From Croceivirga sp. (GTDB lineage Bacteria > Bacteroidota > Bacteroidia > Flavobacteriales > Flavobacteriaceae): a stretch of DNA of 64,000 nt. The number at the start of each line of letters is the position of its first letter. The first letter of the stretch is position 1. The notes under the pieces are model-generated. The model saw only the letters and a list, made by a program, of their open reading frames with translations. It was not told the DNA's origin and ran no database searches. The translations under genes were made by a program, and so were the position numbers. The stretch spans positions 1 to 64,000 of the forward strand of contig JANQRG010000038.1 in the NCBI GenBank assembly GCA_028284665.1, read 5' to 3'. Below, piece after piece: positions 45,678-53,960 of this stretch.

Positions 45678-47747
45678 ATGAAAAAGTACGTAATTACCTT
45701 GGTTGTTGCTGTCTTTGCAATAACCCTGAACGCGCAGATAGACAGAGGTAAACAGCCAGAACCAGGGCCGGCACCTAAGATCAATCTGGCCGATCCCAAT
45801 ACGTTTGAAATGAACAACGGCCTGAAAGTAATGGTGGTTGAAAACAATAAACTACCTAGGGTCAGAATAGATTTAACCTTGGATAACCCTCCGGTATTAG
45901 AAGGAGAAAATGCCGGGGTCTCTAGTCTAATGGCTAGTATGTTAGGGAATGGGTCTACCAATATCCCAAAAGATGAGTTCAATGAAGAAGTAGATTTCCT
46001 AGGGGCTACTATATCTTTTGGAGCCGCAAGCGCTTCTGCCAGTTCGCTATCCAAATACTTCCCAAAAATATTGGGGTTAATGGCCGATGCCGCTATTAAT
46101 CCAAATTTTACGGAAGAAGAGTTTGAAAAAGAAAAAGCAAAACTACTTACTGGACTAAAGGCCCAGGAAAAAGATGTTTCTGCTATTGCCTCAAGGGTAC
46201 AGCTAGCATTGGGCTACGGCAAGAACAACCCCTACGGTGAGTTTATTACTGAGGAAACCGTTAACAACGTTGCGCTCACCGATGTGCTACAATTCTACCG
46301 CAAAAATTTTGTCCCCGCCAACGCGTATTTGATCATTGTGGGTGATGTAGAATTTGATACGGTTAAGGAATTGGTTACCGAAGCGTTCACACCATGGACC
46401 AGGGCAGTACCTCCAACTTTCCAATACGGTAAGCCCCAGGATGCCCAATACACTCAAATAAACTTTGTAGATGTTCCCAATGCAGTTCAATCTGAAGTAT
46501 CCGTACAGAATTTGATCGAGCTAAAAATGAAAGATGAAGATTACTTACCGGCTTTGATCGCGAACCAAATTCTAGGAGGAGGAGAAGGTCGGCTGTTTTT
46601 GAATCTTCGTGAAGACAAAGGATATACCTATGGATCCTACTCCAGTATACGTAACGATAAGTATGCCCCTGTCCGGTTTAATGCGTTTGCCCAGGTACGC
46701 AACCAGGTAACGGATAGCTCAGTAGTAGAAATCCTCAAGGAAATTGACAGAATACGTAAGGAACCCGTTTCCGAAAAAGAACTGGCGAATACCAAGGCAA
46801 AATATTCCGGCAGATTTGTAATGGCCCTTGAAAAGCCGGAAACCGTAGCCAACTATGCCTTAAATATTGAAAAAGAGGGCTTACCTAAGGATTTTTATAA
46901 GACCTATTTAGAACGAATTGACGCAATCACAATTGACCAGGTACAGCAAGCTTCGCAAAAGTACTTTTCAACGGACAACGCGCGTGTTGTGGTGGTTGGA
47001 AAAGGCAGTGAAGTACTTGAGAACCTCGAAAAGGTAACCTTCAATGACAAGACGGTTCCGGTGCTATTTTACGATAAATACGCCAACAAAACTGAGAAGC
47101 CAAATTACAATGTTGTTGTTCCCGAAGGGACCACAGCTACAACCGTACTGGAAAAATATATTGAAGCTATTGGAGGAAGAGGAGTCCTGGAAAGTGTGGA
47201 ATCCTACGCTATGATTGCCGAGGCCGAAATGCAGGGTATGAAGCTGGAACTTGAAATGAAAAAAACGTCCAAAGCGCAGTTCATGCAAGATATGAAGGTA
47301 ATGGGCAACTCCATGAGCAAGCAAGTAATTGATGGAGACAAGGGATATAGCATGATACAGGGCCAGCGGAAAGAGCTTACGGAAGAAGAGATTACCAAAG
47401 TAAAAGAAGAATCTGTTCCTTTTCCTGAACTAAATTACTTGGCCGCCGGGGGGGTTAGCCTTGAGGGTATTACTCCGGTAGGGGACAAAAAGGCATATAA
47501 GCTTAAAATTACGGAGAAGAAAACGGCATTTTATGATGTAGAGACCGGCCTGAAAATTCAAGAGGTGAATGAGGAGGAAATGCAAGGACAACAAGTACAG
47601 CAGACTTTGCAACTGGATGATTACCGGGAAGTTTCCGGAGTGAAATTTCCATTTAAGCTTTCCCAGACCGTGGGACCCCAGAACTTTGAATTTATCGTAA
47701 AGGAAATTAAAGTAAATGAGGGAGTGACTCCGGCTGATTTTGAATAA
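45678..47747 (+). CDS. M16-family non-catalytic subunit with LolA-like C-terminal domain
   Basis: A 689-residue protein with a signal peptide (VITLVVAVFAITLNAQ). The two M16 domains span about residues 35-455. The zinc motif is absent (GVSSLMASMLGNG at the expected place), but GEGRLFLNLREDKGYTYG near 300 keeps the Arg and Tyr that bind substrate in partner subunits. An extra 200-residue C-terminal part (LEKYIEAIGGRGVLESVESY; QTLQLDDYREVSGVKFPFK) resembles LolA/lipoprotein-sorting-type folds. It is co-translated with the catalytic subunit and closed by a terminator. Confidence 0.9.
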   Translation: MKKYVITLVVAVFAITLNAQIDRGKQPEPGPAPKINLADPNTFEMNNGLKVMVVENNKLPRVRIDLTLDNPPVLEGENAGVSSLMASMLGNGSTNIPKDEFNEEVDFLGATISFGAASASASSLSKYFPKILGLMADAAINPNFTEEEFEKEKAKLLTGLKAQEKDVSAIASRVQLALGYGKNNPYGEFITEETVNNVALTDVLQFYRKNFVPANAYLIIVGDVEFDTVKELVTEAFTPWTRAVPPTFQYGKPQDAQYTQINFVDVPNAVQSEVSVQNLIELKMKDEDYLPALIANQILGGGEGRLFLNLREDKGYTYGSYSSIRNDKYAPVRFNAFAQVRNQVTDSSVVEILKEIDRIRKEPVSEKELANTKAKYSGRFVMALEKPETVANYALNIEKEGLPKDFYKTYLERIDAITIDQVQQASQKYFSTDNARVVVVGKGSEVLENLEKVTFNDKTVPVLFYDKYANKTEKPNYNVVVPEGTTATTVLEKYIEAIGGRGVLESVESYAMIAEAEMQGMKLELEMKKTSKAQFMQDMKVMGNSMSKQVIDGDKGYSMIQGQRKELTEEEITKVKEESVPFPELNYLAAGGVSLEGITPVGDKKAYKLKITEKKTAFYDVETGLKIQEVNEEEMQGQQVQQTLQLDDYREVSGVKFPFKLSQTVGPQNFEFIVKEIKVNEGVTPADFE

Positions 47748-47770
47748 TTGAGCAAAAAATCATTTGAGCA

Positions 47771-47800
47771 AAAGGCACTCCTATGAGTGCCTTTTATATT
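47771..47800 (+). terminator. Intrinsic terminator of the M16 peptidase operon
   Basis: AAAGGCACTC (47771-47780) and GAGTGCCTTT (47785-47794) form a ten-pair stem over the loop CTAT, followed by TTATATTTTT. It lies 24 bases after the stop of the second M16 gene. It ends 23 bases before the ATG of the following lipoprotein gene, which excludes a start at 47787 for that gene. Confidence 0.9.
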
Positions 47801-47822
47801 TTTGTGGAGAAACTATAGTTAC

Positions 47823-48242
47823 ATGAAAAAATATTATCTAATTCTGCTTTCACTAACAGTCACTTTGGCATGCAAAACCGAAAAGAAAAGTCCGGACGAA
47901 CCCAGCCAGATGGAACAGGTGATGGCCATTCACGATGAAGTAATGCCTAAAATGGGGAAGCTTGGAAAACTAGTTGCGGAACTGAAACAAAAAGTAGACA
48001 CTACTGAGCAGGGTCAAAACTATGAGGCCGCCATGAAAGACCTCCAAGCAGCGCACGAATCCATGATGGACTGGATGCAAGGTTTTGGAGAACGATTTAA
48101 CTCTGATGAGATATTGAATGGCAAGGCACTGACCTCGCAAAAACAAGAGTGGCTTAACGAAGAGGAGGATAAGGTGAAAGCACTACGGTTACAGATCAAT
48201 TCCAGCATTGAAAACGCTGAAGAGTTATTGACGAACGAATAG
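47823..48242 (+). CDS. Small helical lipoprotein, unknown function
   Basis: From ATG 47823 the product is 139 residues with a lipoprotein signal (YYLILLSLTVTLAC, lipidated Cys). The mature part is charged and almost entirely helical (EQVMAIHDEVMPKMGKLGKL; SQKQEWLNEEEDKVKALRLQ), typical of small coiled-coil lipoproteins of Bacteroidota that cover the viral A-type inclusion-like annotation. It lies just after the M16 terminator and converges on gldD. Confidence 0.8.
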   Translation: MKKYYLILLSLTVTLACKTEKKSPDEPSQMEQVMAIHDEVMPKMGKLGKLVAELKQKVDTTEQGQNYEAAMKDLQAAHESMMDWMQGFGERFNSDEILNGKALTSQKQEWLNEEEDKVKALRLQINSSIENAEELLTNE

Positions 48243-48289
48243 CTCAGCTTTGGGTTAGATCAAGACCTCCTTATACCCTTATAAAGTGC

Positions 48290-48838
48290 CTATTTCCATT
48301 CCAGACTCTCCATTATCTGGCGAATGTCCTGTTGTAAATAGATGGCGGCGGGGTAGATGGAATCATAGTTGGGCTTGGCGTAGAAATAGAGCGATCCTGT
48401 CAAAAAGTGGTCAGTGCTATCCGTCACATAGAACTGGGATTGGGAGGCGGCATTTCCTGTAATCTCGTAGAACATCCCATACACCTTATCAGCTGGATTA
48501 ACAAAGGGTTGCTCAATAATGTTATCGGCCTTTACTACATGCTCATAAGAGAGTTTTTGGGCATCCGTGAGCAGTGTATTCAAATCTTCATCTACCGGCT
48601 TATACGTGAGGTAAATTGCTGCATTCATTGCAGGATAATCCAGCACCATGCCGCAGTCCTTCTCCAGATTTGATACTGCAATTACATTTTTGTCAAAATC
48701 GTACGGACATGGACTTGAATGGTTACCATACTCTTGCTCCGTGAACTCCAGCGCTAGCATACCCTTCGGTTTTGGCAAAACACTTTCTCCACATGCTGCC
48801 AAAAACACCACAAACAGTAAAACAACCCTATATTTCAT
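48290..48838 (-). CDS. gldD: Gliding motility lipoprotein GldD
   Basis: A 182-residue lipoprotein (VVLLFVVFLAAC) with the GldD family sequence KPKGMLALEFTEQEYG, CPYDFDKN and DCGMVLDYPAMNAAIYLTYK. GldD is required for gliding and for T9SS function in Flavobacterium. It overlaps the end of gldE by 11 bases and is read after it, the standard gldE-gldD order. Confidence 0.96.
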   Translation of the reverse strand: MKYRVVLLFVVFLAACGESVLPKPKGMLALEFTEQEYGNHSSPCPYDFDKNVIAVSNLEKDCGMVLDYPAMNAAIYLTYKPVDEDLNTLLTDAQKLSYEHVVKADNIIEQPFVNPADKVYGMFYEITGNAASQSQFYVTDSTDHFLTGSLYFYAKPNYDSIYPAAIYLQQDIRQIMESLEWK

Positions 48839-50162
48839 TTGGCAAACTTACTTTTATCTGTTTTAACCGCTTTTTGTCTAAGCCTTCAACTGTGAATTCA
48901 AAATTGTCAAACTGTATTTTCTCCCCCCTTTTTGGAAAACTTCCGGAAATCTCCAACACAAAACCTGCAACGGTTTCAGATTCGCCTTTTTGTTGTTCAA
49001 ACTGCTCCTGATGTTCTTCGGGCAATCGGATCACCTTATAAAAGTCCTTTAAATTGGTTTTTCCTTCAAAAACATAGGTGGAATCATCCAATTTGGAATA
49101 GATCAAATCCTCATCATCAAACTCATCACTGATGTCTCCAACAATTTCCTCAATGATATCCTCCAAAGTTACTACCCCGGAGGTTCCTCCGTATTCATCC
49201 ACCACAATCGCCATATGATTTTTCTGCTCCTGGAATTCTAATAAGAGGTCATCAAGCTTTTTATTCTCAGGAACAAAGTAGGGTTCACGGATCAATGACA
49301 TCCAATTAAACGACTTCCGTTCCAGGTAGGGTAACAGGTCTTTGACATAAAGCACACCCAGTACGTTGTCCATGTTATCTGAAAAAACCGGGATCCTGGA
49401 ATATCCATTTTTCGTAATCTCTTCAAGTACTTCGGAAAATTTCATCTCTTCATTCAACGCAAAGATATCCAGCCTGGGACGCATTACTTGTTTGGTGTCG
49501 GTGTTTCCGAAGGTGACGATCCCCTGTAATATTTTCTGCTCTTCTTTGGTAGTATCGCCTTCTGAGGTAAGCTCCAATGCTTGTGATAAATGTCCCACAC
49601 TCAAATTGGACTTTTGTTTGCCCAGTTTCTCTTGCAGAAATAAGGTAGCCGATCGCATTGGGCCACTAAGGGGGGTAAAAATAGTATCCAGAAAGTTCAA
49701 AGGGACCGACATAAAATGTGCAAAGGCCACCCGGTTCCTGTTAGCGTATATTTTTGGCAAGATCTCACCAAACATCAAAATGAGAAAAGTGGCAACGATT
49801 ACCTCTAAGAGGAATCGTACTGAAATAACTTCAAACAGCACCTGATCTACCGCTTCAAAGAGAGTATTCCCCATATCGCTAAACAACAGTACAATACCAA
49901 TGTTAATAGTGTTGTTTGCCACCAATATGGTGGCGAGCAACTTCTTTGGCTTAGTGAGCAATTTTACGATAAGGTTCCCTCTTTTCGTATTTTCTTCCTC
50001 AATGGCGTTTACTTCTGTTTGCGAAAGTCCGAAAAGTGCGACTTCTGCGCCCGAGATCAATGCGGAGAAAGATAGCAGGAGTAATAATATCGCAAGGTTT
50101 AGGACAAAAACTCCATTAAATCCGCCTAAAAGCAATACCAGACTATGGGGCTCCGGGTCCAA
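48828..50162 (-). CDS. gldE: Gliding motility-associated protein GldE (CNNM/CorC type)
   Basis: A 444-residue protein with a DUF21/CNNM membrane domain (about 20-200), a CBS pair (about 215-335: MRPRLDIFALNEEMKFSEVL, VVDEYGGTSGVVTLEDIIEE) and a CorC/HlyC C-terminal domain (355-440). GldE supports GldD function. The start is TTG at 50162 (MDPEPHSLV), which fits the family N-terminus; no ATG is near. It is read between ssb and gldD on the same strand. Confidence 0.95.
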   Translation of the reverse strand: MDPEPHSLVLLLGGFNGVFVLNLAILLLLLSFSALISGAEVALFGLSQTEVNAIEEENTKRGNLIVKLLTKPKKLLATILVANNTINIGIVLLFSDMGNTLFEAVDQVLFEVISVRFLLEVIVATFLILMFGEILPKIYANRNRVAFAHFMSVPLNFLDTIFTPLSGPMRSATLFLQEKLGKQKSNLSVGHLSQALELTSEGDTTKEEQKILQGIVTFGNTDTKQVMRPRLDIFALNEEMKFSEVLEEITKNGYSRIPVFSDNMDNVLGVLYVKDLLPYLERKSFNWMSLIREPYFVPENKKLDDLLLEFQEQKNHMAIVVDEYGGTSGVVTLEDIIEEIVGDISDEFDDEDLIYSKLDDSTYVFEGKTNLKDFYKVIRLPEEHQEQFEQQKGESETVAGFVLEISGSFPKRGEKIQFDNFEFTVEGLDKKRLKQIKVSLPNEI

Positions 50163-50187
50163 TTAGTAAGGTTGTGTTAATCGTTGG

Positions 50188-50643
50188 TTAAAAAGGTAAA
50201 TCATCATCTTCCTCCACCTGGACCGGGTTCCCCGAACCCGAAGAGGAGGGCTGTTCCTCATGCTGTTGTTGCCCTGCAGGTCCCGTGGGGCTAATTACAC
50301 CTTCACTTTTATTAGAAAGGAAAGTGAAATCTTGAACATGTACTTCTGTAGTATAACGCATATTTCCGTCCTCTCCCTGCCATTGCCTGTTCTTTAAACG
50401 GCCTTCTACGTAGATCTTATCTCCTTTACTGAGGTATTTCTCACAAATTTCAGCGGCTTTATTGCGCACAACTATATTATGCCAATCCGTGTTGGTCACC
50501 TTTTCTCCTGTTTGCTTATTGGTATAGGTCTCATTTGTGGCCAGAGGAAACCTGCCTATGCATCCTCCACCTTCAAAATAATGCACTTTAACTTCATCTC
50601 CCAAGTGCCCAATTAACATTACCTTGTTTACTGTTCCGCTCAT
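50188..50643 (-). CDS. ssb: Single-stranded DNA-binding protein
   Basis: A 151-residue protein with an OB fold in residues 1-110 (MSGTVNKVMLIGHLGDEVKV; KGDKIYVEGRLKNRQWQ), a Gly/Ser/Gln-rich linker and the acidic tip EEDDDLPF that binds partner proteins. It protects single-stranded DNA during replication and repair. It follows mutY by 22 bases and precedes gldE by 25 bases. Confidence 0.97.
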   Translation of the reverse strand: MSGTVNKVMLIGHLGDEVKVHYFEGGGCIGRFPLATNETYTNKQTGEKVTNTDWHNIVVRNKAAEICEKYLSKGDKIYVEGRLKNRQWQGEDGNMRYTTEVHVQDFTFLSNKSEGVISPTGPAGQQQHEEQPSSSGSGNPVQVEEDDDLPF

Positions 50644-50665
50644 AAAAATATATTAGGCAAAAATA

Positions 50666-51703
50666 CTAAATTTTAATACTCTTAATAACGTCCGCTATTA
50701 AAACGGGAACCGGAAGTTGATTTACTTCCGGCCATGGAATTGCGCCCTCTAAACTTGATTCTGTTTTAACCATCCAAAACCGGGTATGCAGGTGTTGATG
50801 TGATAATTTATGAATGATTGGATGCTCATTTAAGGGGAGCATTGCATCGACTTTAATAGTATCCCAGCCTTTTTTCACTTTTTCACGAATAAAGTCAGCA
50901 GGCATTTCCTTGTCTGTTTCTATTAACGGAAATTGATAGAGTCCTTTCCAAATACCTTTCCCCTGACGTTGTTCCATAAGAGTATTGTTATTGTCATCCA
51001 TAAATAGAATGTAATTAAAATGCCTGGTCTTGATTTTTGTCTTTTTACCCTTTATCGGGAGTTCATGTACTCTATTCTGTGCAAGGGCGGCACAGCTCTC
51101 CTGGAGCGGGCATAGTAGACAATATGGCTTCTTGGGAGCACATTGTACTGCTCCAAATTCCATTATCCCCTGGTTGTAATCCCGAATATTATCCTTGTCC
51201 ATCACGTCCCGCGCCAGTTCCTTAAAATATTTTATCCCCTGACCGGAATCTATAGGGTATTCTACCCCGAAGTATCGGGATAATACGCGATACACATTAC
51301 CGTCCACTACCGGTTGTGGCTCATTAAAACAAATAGAGGCAATGGCACTAGCGGTATAATCACCTACCCCTTTTAATTTCAAAAGCGCTTTATACGTGGT
51401 AGGAAAATGGCCATTATATTCTTCCGTTATGACCTTTGCCGTTGTGTGCATGTTCCTTGCACGGCTATAATAACCAAGCCCTTGCCATAACTTAAGGATT
51501 TGTTCTTCCGATGCGGCAGCCATATCTTGAACAGTTGGATAAGCATTGACAAACTTTTCGTAATAGGGCAATCCCTGAACCACCCGAGTCTGTTGCAAAA
51601 TAACTTCAGAGAGCCATATCTTGTAGGGTTCCCGTGTTTTGCGCCAGGGTAATTCTCTTTTATGCATTGAATACCAATCCAATATAATCTGAGAAAAAAT
51701 CAT
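50666..51703 (-). CDS. mutY: A/G-specific adenine glycosylase
   Basis: A 345-residue enzyme with the helix-hairpin-helix (LKLKGVGDYTASAIASICF), catalytic Asp in PVVDGNVYRVLSRYFG and Glu in WLSEVILQQTRV. The 4Fe-4S loop has Cys-x6-Cys-x2-Cys-x5-Cys (CAPKKPYCLLCPLQESC). The C-terminal part is a NUDIX-like domain that recognises 8-oxoguanine. It removes adenine opposite 8-oxoG. First gene of the mutY-ssb-gldE-gldD row. Confidence 0.97.
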   Translation of the reverse strand: MIFSQIILDWYSMHKRELPWRKTREPYKIWLSEVILQQTRVVQGLPYYEKFVNAYPTVQDMAAASEEQILKLWQGLGYYSRARNMHTTAKVITEEYNGHFPTTYKALLKLKGVGDYTASAIASICFNEPQPVVDGNVYRVLSRYFGVEYPIDSGQGIKYFKELARDVMDKDNIRDYNQGIMEFGAVQCAPKKPYCLLCPLQESCAALAQNRVHELPIKGKKTKIKTRHFNYILFMDDNNNTLMEQRQGKGIWKGLYQFPLIETDKEMPADFIREKVKKGWDTIKVDAMLPLNEHPIIHKLSHQHLHTRFWMVKTESSLEGAIPWPEVNQLPVPVLIADVIKSIKI

Positions 51704-51775
51704 GTGAGAAAAATACTATTTACGTTTTATGGGAGTTTATATCCTTAAATTTTAGGGCATTATACAAAACATTTA

Positions 51776-51783
51776 TATATTTG
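51776..51783 (+). promoter_or_regulatory. -7 promoter box of the HU gene
   Basis: TATATTTG fits TAnnTTTG exactly and lies 33 bases upstream of the HU ATG. The -33 region is only a T-rich stretch (TTTT near 51750), so the upstream half is weak. The leader is A-rich. Confidence 0.6.
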
Positions 51784-51816
51784 CAAGCCTAAAAAAAACC
51801 AATTTATTTTTACGAA

Positions 51817-52107
51817 ATGACGAAAGCAGATATTGTATCTAGAATCTCGGAAAAACTGGGGATCGAAAAAGGAGACGTACAAGCGACGGTGGAATCATTT
51901 ATGGAGGAGGTAAAGAACTCCTTAGAGAATGGAGATAATGTTTATTTAAGAGGTTTTGGAAGCTTTATCATCAAAACAAGAGCGGAAAAAACAGGAAGAA
52001 ACATTTCTAAGAACACAACCATAAAAATTCCTGCACATAACATTCCGGCATTTAAGCCTGCAAAGGTCTTTGTTGAGGGAGTTAAAAGTAACGTTCAGGT
52101 TAAATAA
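51817..52107 (+). CDS. HU/IHF-family DNA-binding protein
   Basis: A 96-residue nucleoid protein with helices at the N-terminus (MTKADIVSRISEKLGIEKGD) and the beta-arm region NVYLRGFGSFIIKTRAEKTG followed by INKNTTIKIPAHNIPAFKPA-like sequence (here NISKNTTIKIPAHNIPAF). It bends and compacts DNA. It is divergent from mutY and followed by a 29-residue basic protein gene and RNase G, a conserved order in Flavobacteriia. Confidence 0.96.
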   Translation: MTKADIVSRISEKLGIEKGDVQATVESFMEEVKNSLENGDNVYLRGFGSFIIKTRAEKTGRNISKNTTIKIPAHNIPAFKPAKVFVEGVKSNVQVK

Positions 52108-52134
52108 TCTACTAGCAACAAAAATTATCGCCCT

Positions 52135-52224
52135 ATGCCGAGTGGTAAAAAGAGAAAAAGACATAAGGTGGCCACCCACAAGCGAAAAAAACGCAGAAGG
52201 GCCAACCGACACAAGAAGAAGTAG
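52135..52224 (+). CDS. 29-residue highly basic protein
   Basis: ATG 52135 to TAG 52224 encodes MPSGKKRKRHKVATHKRKKR followed by RRANRHKKK. Twenty of 29 residues are Lys, Arg or His, and there is no acidic residue. I recall near-identical short proteins in other Flavobacteriia, which supports a real gene, but cannot check here. Such composition fits an RNA- or ribosome-binding peptide. It starts 27 bases after the HU stop, and its stop codon lies within the stem of a terminator. Confidence 0.75.
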   Translation: MPSGKKRKRHKVATHKRKKRRRANRHKKK

Positions 52225-52245
52225 TCGCGCAAGACTACTTTTTTA
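52221..52245 (+). terminator. Intrinsic terminator after the HU/basic-protein genes
   Basis: GTAGTC (52221-52226) and GACTAC (52233-52238) pair over the loop GCGCAA and are followed by a run of T. The stem includes the stop codon of the 29-residue gene. It closes the HU transcript before RNase G. Confidence 0.75.
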
Positions 52246-52252
52246 TTTTCCA

Positions 52253-52264
52253 CGTTCTTTGACA
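52253..52264 (+). promoter_or_regulatory. boxA-like element in the RNase G leader
   Basis: CGTTCTTTGACA matches nine of twelve positions of the E. coli rRNA boxA (TGCTCTTTAACA). The same GTTCTTTGACA type is familiar from rRNA leaders of Bacteroidota. It lies eight bases after the terminator T-run and about 100 bases before RNase G. Its TTTG could instead be a -33 box, with a poor TAAGTAAT about 20 bases downstream. Confidence 0.4.
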
Positions 52265-52366
52265 TTATTGGTAACAATTCCTAAGTAATAACGATTATAA
52301 TAATCAGATATATAAAGATTGTGTAATCGGTTGCATACCAATGCAACCACAAAATTGACAGATGTG

Positions 52367-53911
52367 AATACAGAATTAATTGTACGATCTAGTTCTGAAG
52401 CCGTCGATTTTGCCTTATTAAAAAATGGAAAATTAATTGAATTACACAAAGAAGAAGATGACAACAGTTTTGCAGTTGGAGACATATTTCTTGCCAAGAT
52501 TAGAAAACCTGTAACCGGTTTAAACGCCGCTTTTGTTAATGTGGGGTATGAAAAAGATGCTTTTTTGCATTACCACGATCTTGGGCCACAGCTTTCCACT
52601 CTTCTTAAATTTGTTAAACAAGCGCGAACTGGAAGATTAAAAGATTTCTCGCTTAAGAATTTTCCATTTGAAAAAGATATTGATAAGAATGGCAGCATTA
52701 ACGATGTTATAAAAGCCAATCAATCCATTTTAGTGCAAATTGTTAAGGAGCCCATTTCCACCAAAGGACCTCGAATTAGTTCGGAGCTCTCTTTGGCTGG
52801 GCGTTATTTGGTTATGGTTCCTTTCTCCGACAGGGTTTCCGTTTCTCAGAAAATCGGAAGTAGAGAAGAGAAAGACCGACTAAAACGACTGGTAACCAGC
52901 ATAAAACCTAAAGGTTTTGGTGTTATCATCCGCACTGTAGCTGAAGGCAAAAAAGTAGCTGAACTAGATAGAGACCTTCAAAACCTGCTCAACAAATGGA
53001 CTTCTATGTGTAAGTCATTGAACCGAGCAGGCCATCCTACCAAAGTTCTAATAGAGTTAAACAGGGCCTCTTCAATTTTACGCGATGTTTTTAATGATTC
53101 TTTTACCGGAATACATGTTGATGACGAATCACTTTTTGACAACATCAAAGATTATTTAAGTGAAATCGCTCCGGAAAAAGAGTCTATTGTGAAATTGTAT
53201 AAGGGCGCCGCCCCCATCTTTGAAAAATACGGTATAGAACGACAGATTAAAACGTCGTTTGGCAGAACCGCCTCTATGAGTCGGGGCGCGTATTTGGTCA
53301 TAGAACATACGGAAGCCTTACATGTAATTGACGTGAATAGCGGCAACCGTTCCAATAAAGCCAAAAATCAGGAAGATACCGCTTTAGAGGTAAATCTATT
53401 GGCAGCGAGTGAAATCGCACGACAGCTTCGCTTACGAGATATGGGAGGCATTATTGTAGTAGATTTCATAGACATGACCAAGGGGGAGCATCGAAGAAAA
53501 CTCTTCGACCACTTAAGGGAAGAAATGAAAGATGACCGGGCCAAACACAAGATCTTACCTCCCAGTAAGTTTGGTTTGGTTCAAATTACAAGGCAACGCG
53601 TTCGACCTGAAATGAAAATCAAGACGAGCGAAGTAGATCCCAGTGGTAATGGTGCTGAAGTAGAGGCTCCAATAGTACTCATTGAGAAGATCAATGTAGA
53701 TTTGGAACGTATTTTAAAAGGGCCAAATAAAGGGAAACAAATAGTACTTAACATACATCCTTTTATTGCCGCCTACCTTACAAAGGGGATTTCCTCTATA
53801 CGTATGAAATGGTTTATGGAGCATAAAAAGTGGGTTAAAATTCAGCCCCGTGATGCTTATACCTATTTGGAATATCGCTTTAAGGATGAAAACGGAAAGG
53901 TTTTAAAGTAA
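52367..53911 (+). CDS. rng: Ribonuclease E/G family protein
   Basis: From GTG 52367 the product is about 514 residues: an S1-like RNA-binding domain (VGDIFLAKIRKPVTGLNAAF), an RNase H-like/5' sensor region and a DNase I-like catalytic domain with the metal-binding aspartates in VIDVNSGNRSNK and GGIIVVDFIDM. The zinc-link CPxC motif found in E. coli RNase E/G is not present; RPEMKIKTSEVDPSGNG stands in its place. It should process rRNA precursors and degrade mRNA. TTG at 52355 or 52319 are alternative starts. A strong terminator follows. Confidence 0.93.
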   Translation, partial: NTELIVRSSSEAVDFALLKNGKLIELHKEEDDNSFAVGDIFLAKIRKPVTGLNAAFVNVGYEKDAFLHYHDLGPQLSTLLKFVKQARTGRLKDFSLKNFPFEKDIDKNGSINDVIKANQSILVQIVKEPISTKGPRISSELSLAGRYLVMVPFSDRVSVSQKIGSREEKDRLKRLVTSIKPKGFGVIIRTVAEGKKVAELDRDLQNLLNKWTSMCKSLNRAGHPTKVLIELNRASSILRDVFNDSFTGIHVDDESLFDNIKDYLSEIAPEKESIVKLYKGAAPIFEKYGIERQIKTSFGRTASMSRGAYLVIEHTEALHVIDVNSGNRSNKAKNQEDTALEVNLLAASEIARQLRLRDMGGIIVVDFIDMTKGEHRRKLFDHLREEMKDDRAKHKILPPSKFGLVQITRQRVRPEMKIKTSEVDPSGNGAEVEAPIVLIEKINVDLERILKGPNKGKQIVLNIHPFIAAYLTKGISSIRMKWFMEHKKWVKIQPRDAYTYLEYRFKDENGKVLK

Positions 53912-53942
53912 AAGGCAACCCCGGTCGGGGTTGCCTTTTTTT
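53911..53942 (+). terminator. Intrinsic terminator of rng
   Basis: AAAGGCAACCCC (53911-53922) and GGGGTTGCCTTT (53927-53938) form a 12-pair stem over the loop GGTC, followed by a T-run. It overlaps the last base of the stop codon. It also shows that the following gene starts at 53961, not at 53931. Confidence 0.95.
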
Positions 53943-53960
53943 GTTTTAATACTTTTGAGC

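Noticed and set aside
47787-47822. Longer start for the small lipoprotein.
   Set aside because: It would begin inside the M16 operon terminator; the lipobox signal fits the ATG at 47823.
49366-49845. 159-codon plus-strand frame inside gldE.
   Set aside because: Antisense shadow of a conserved gene without family features.
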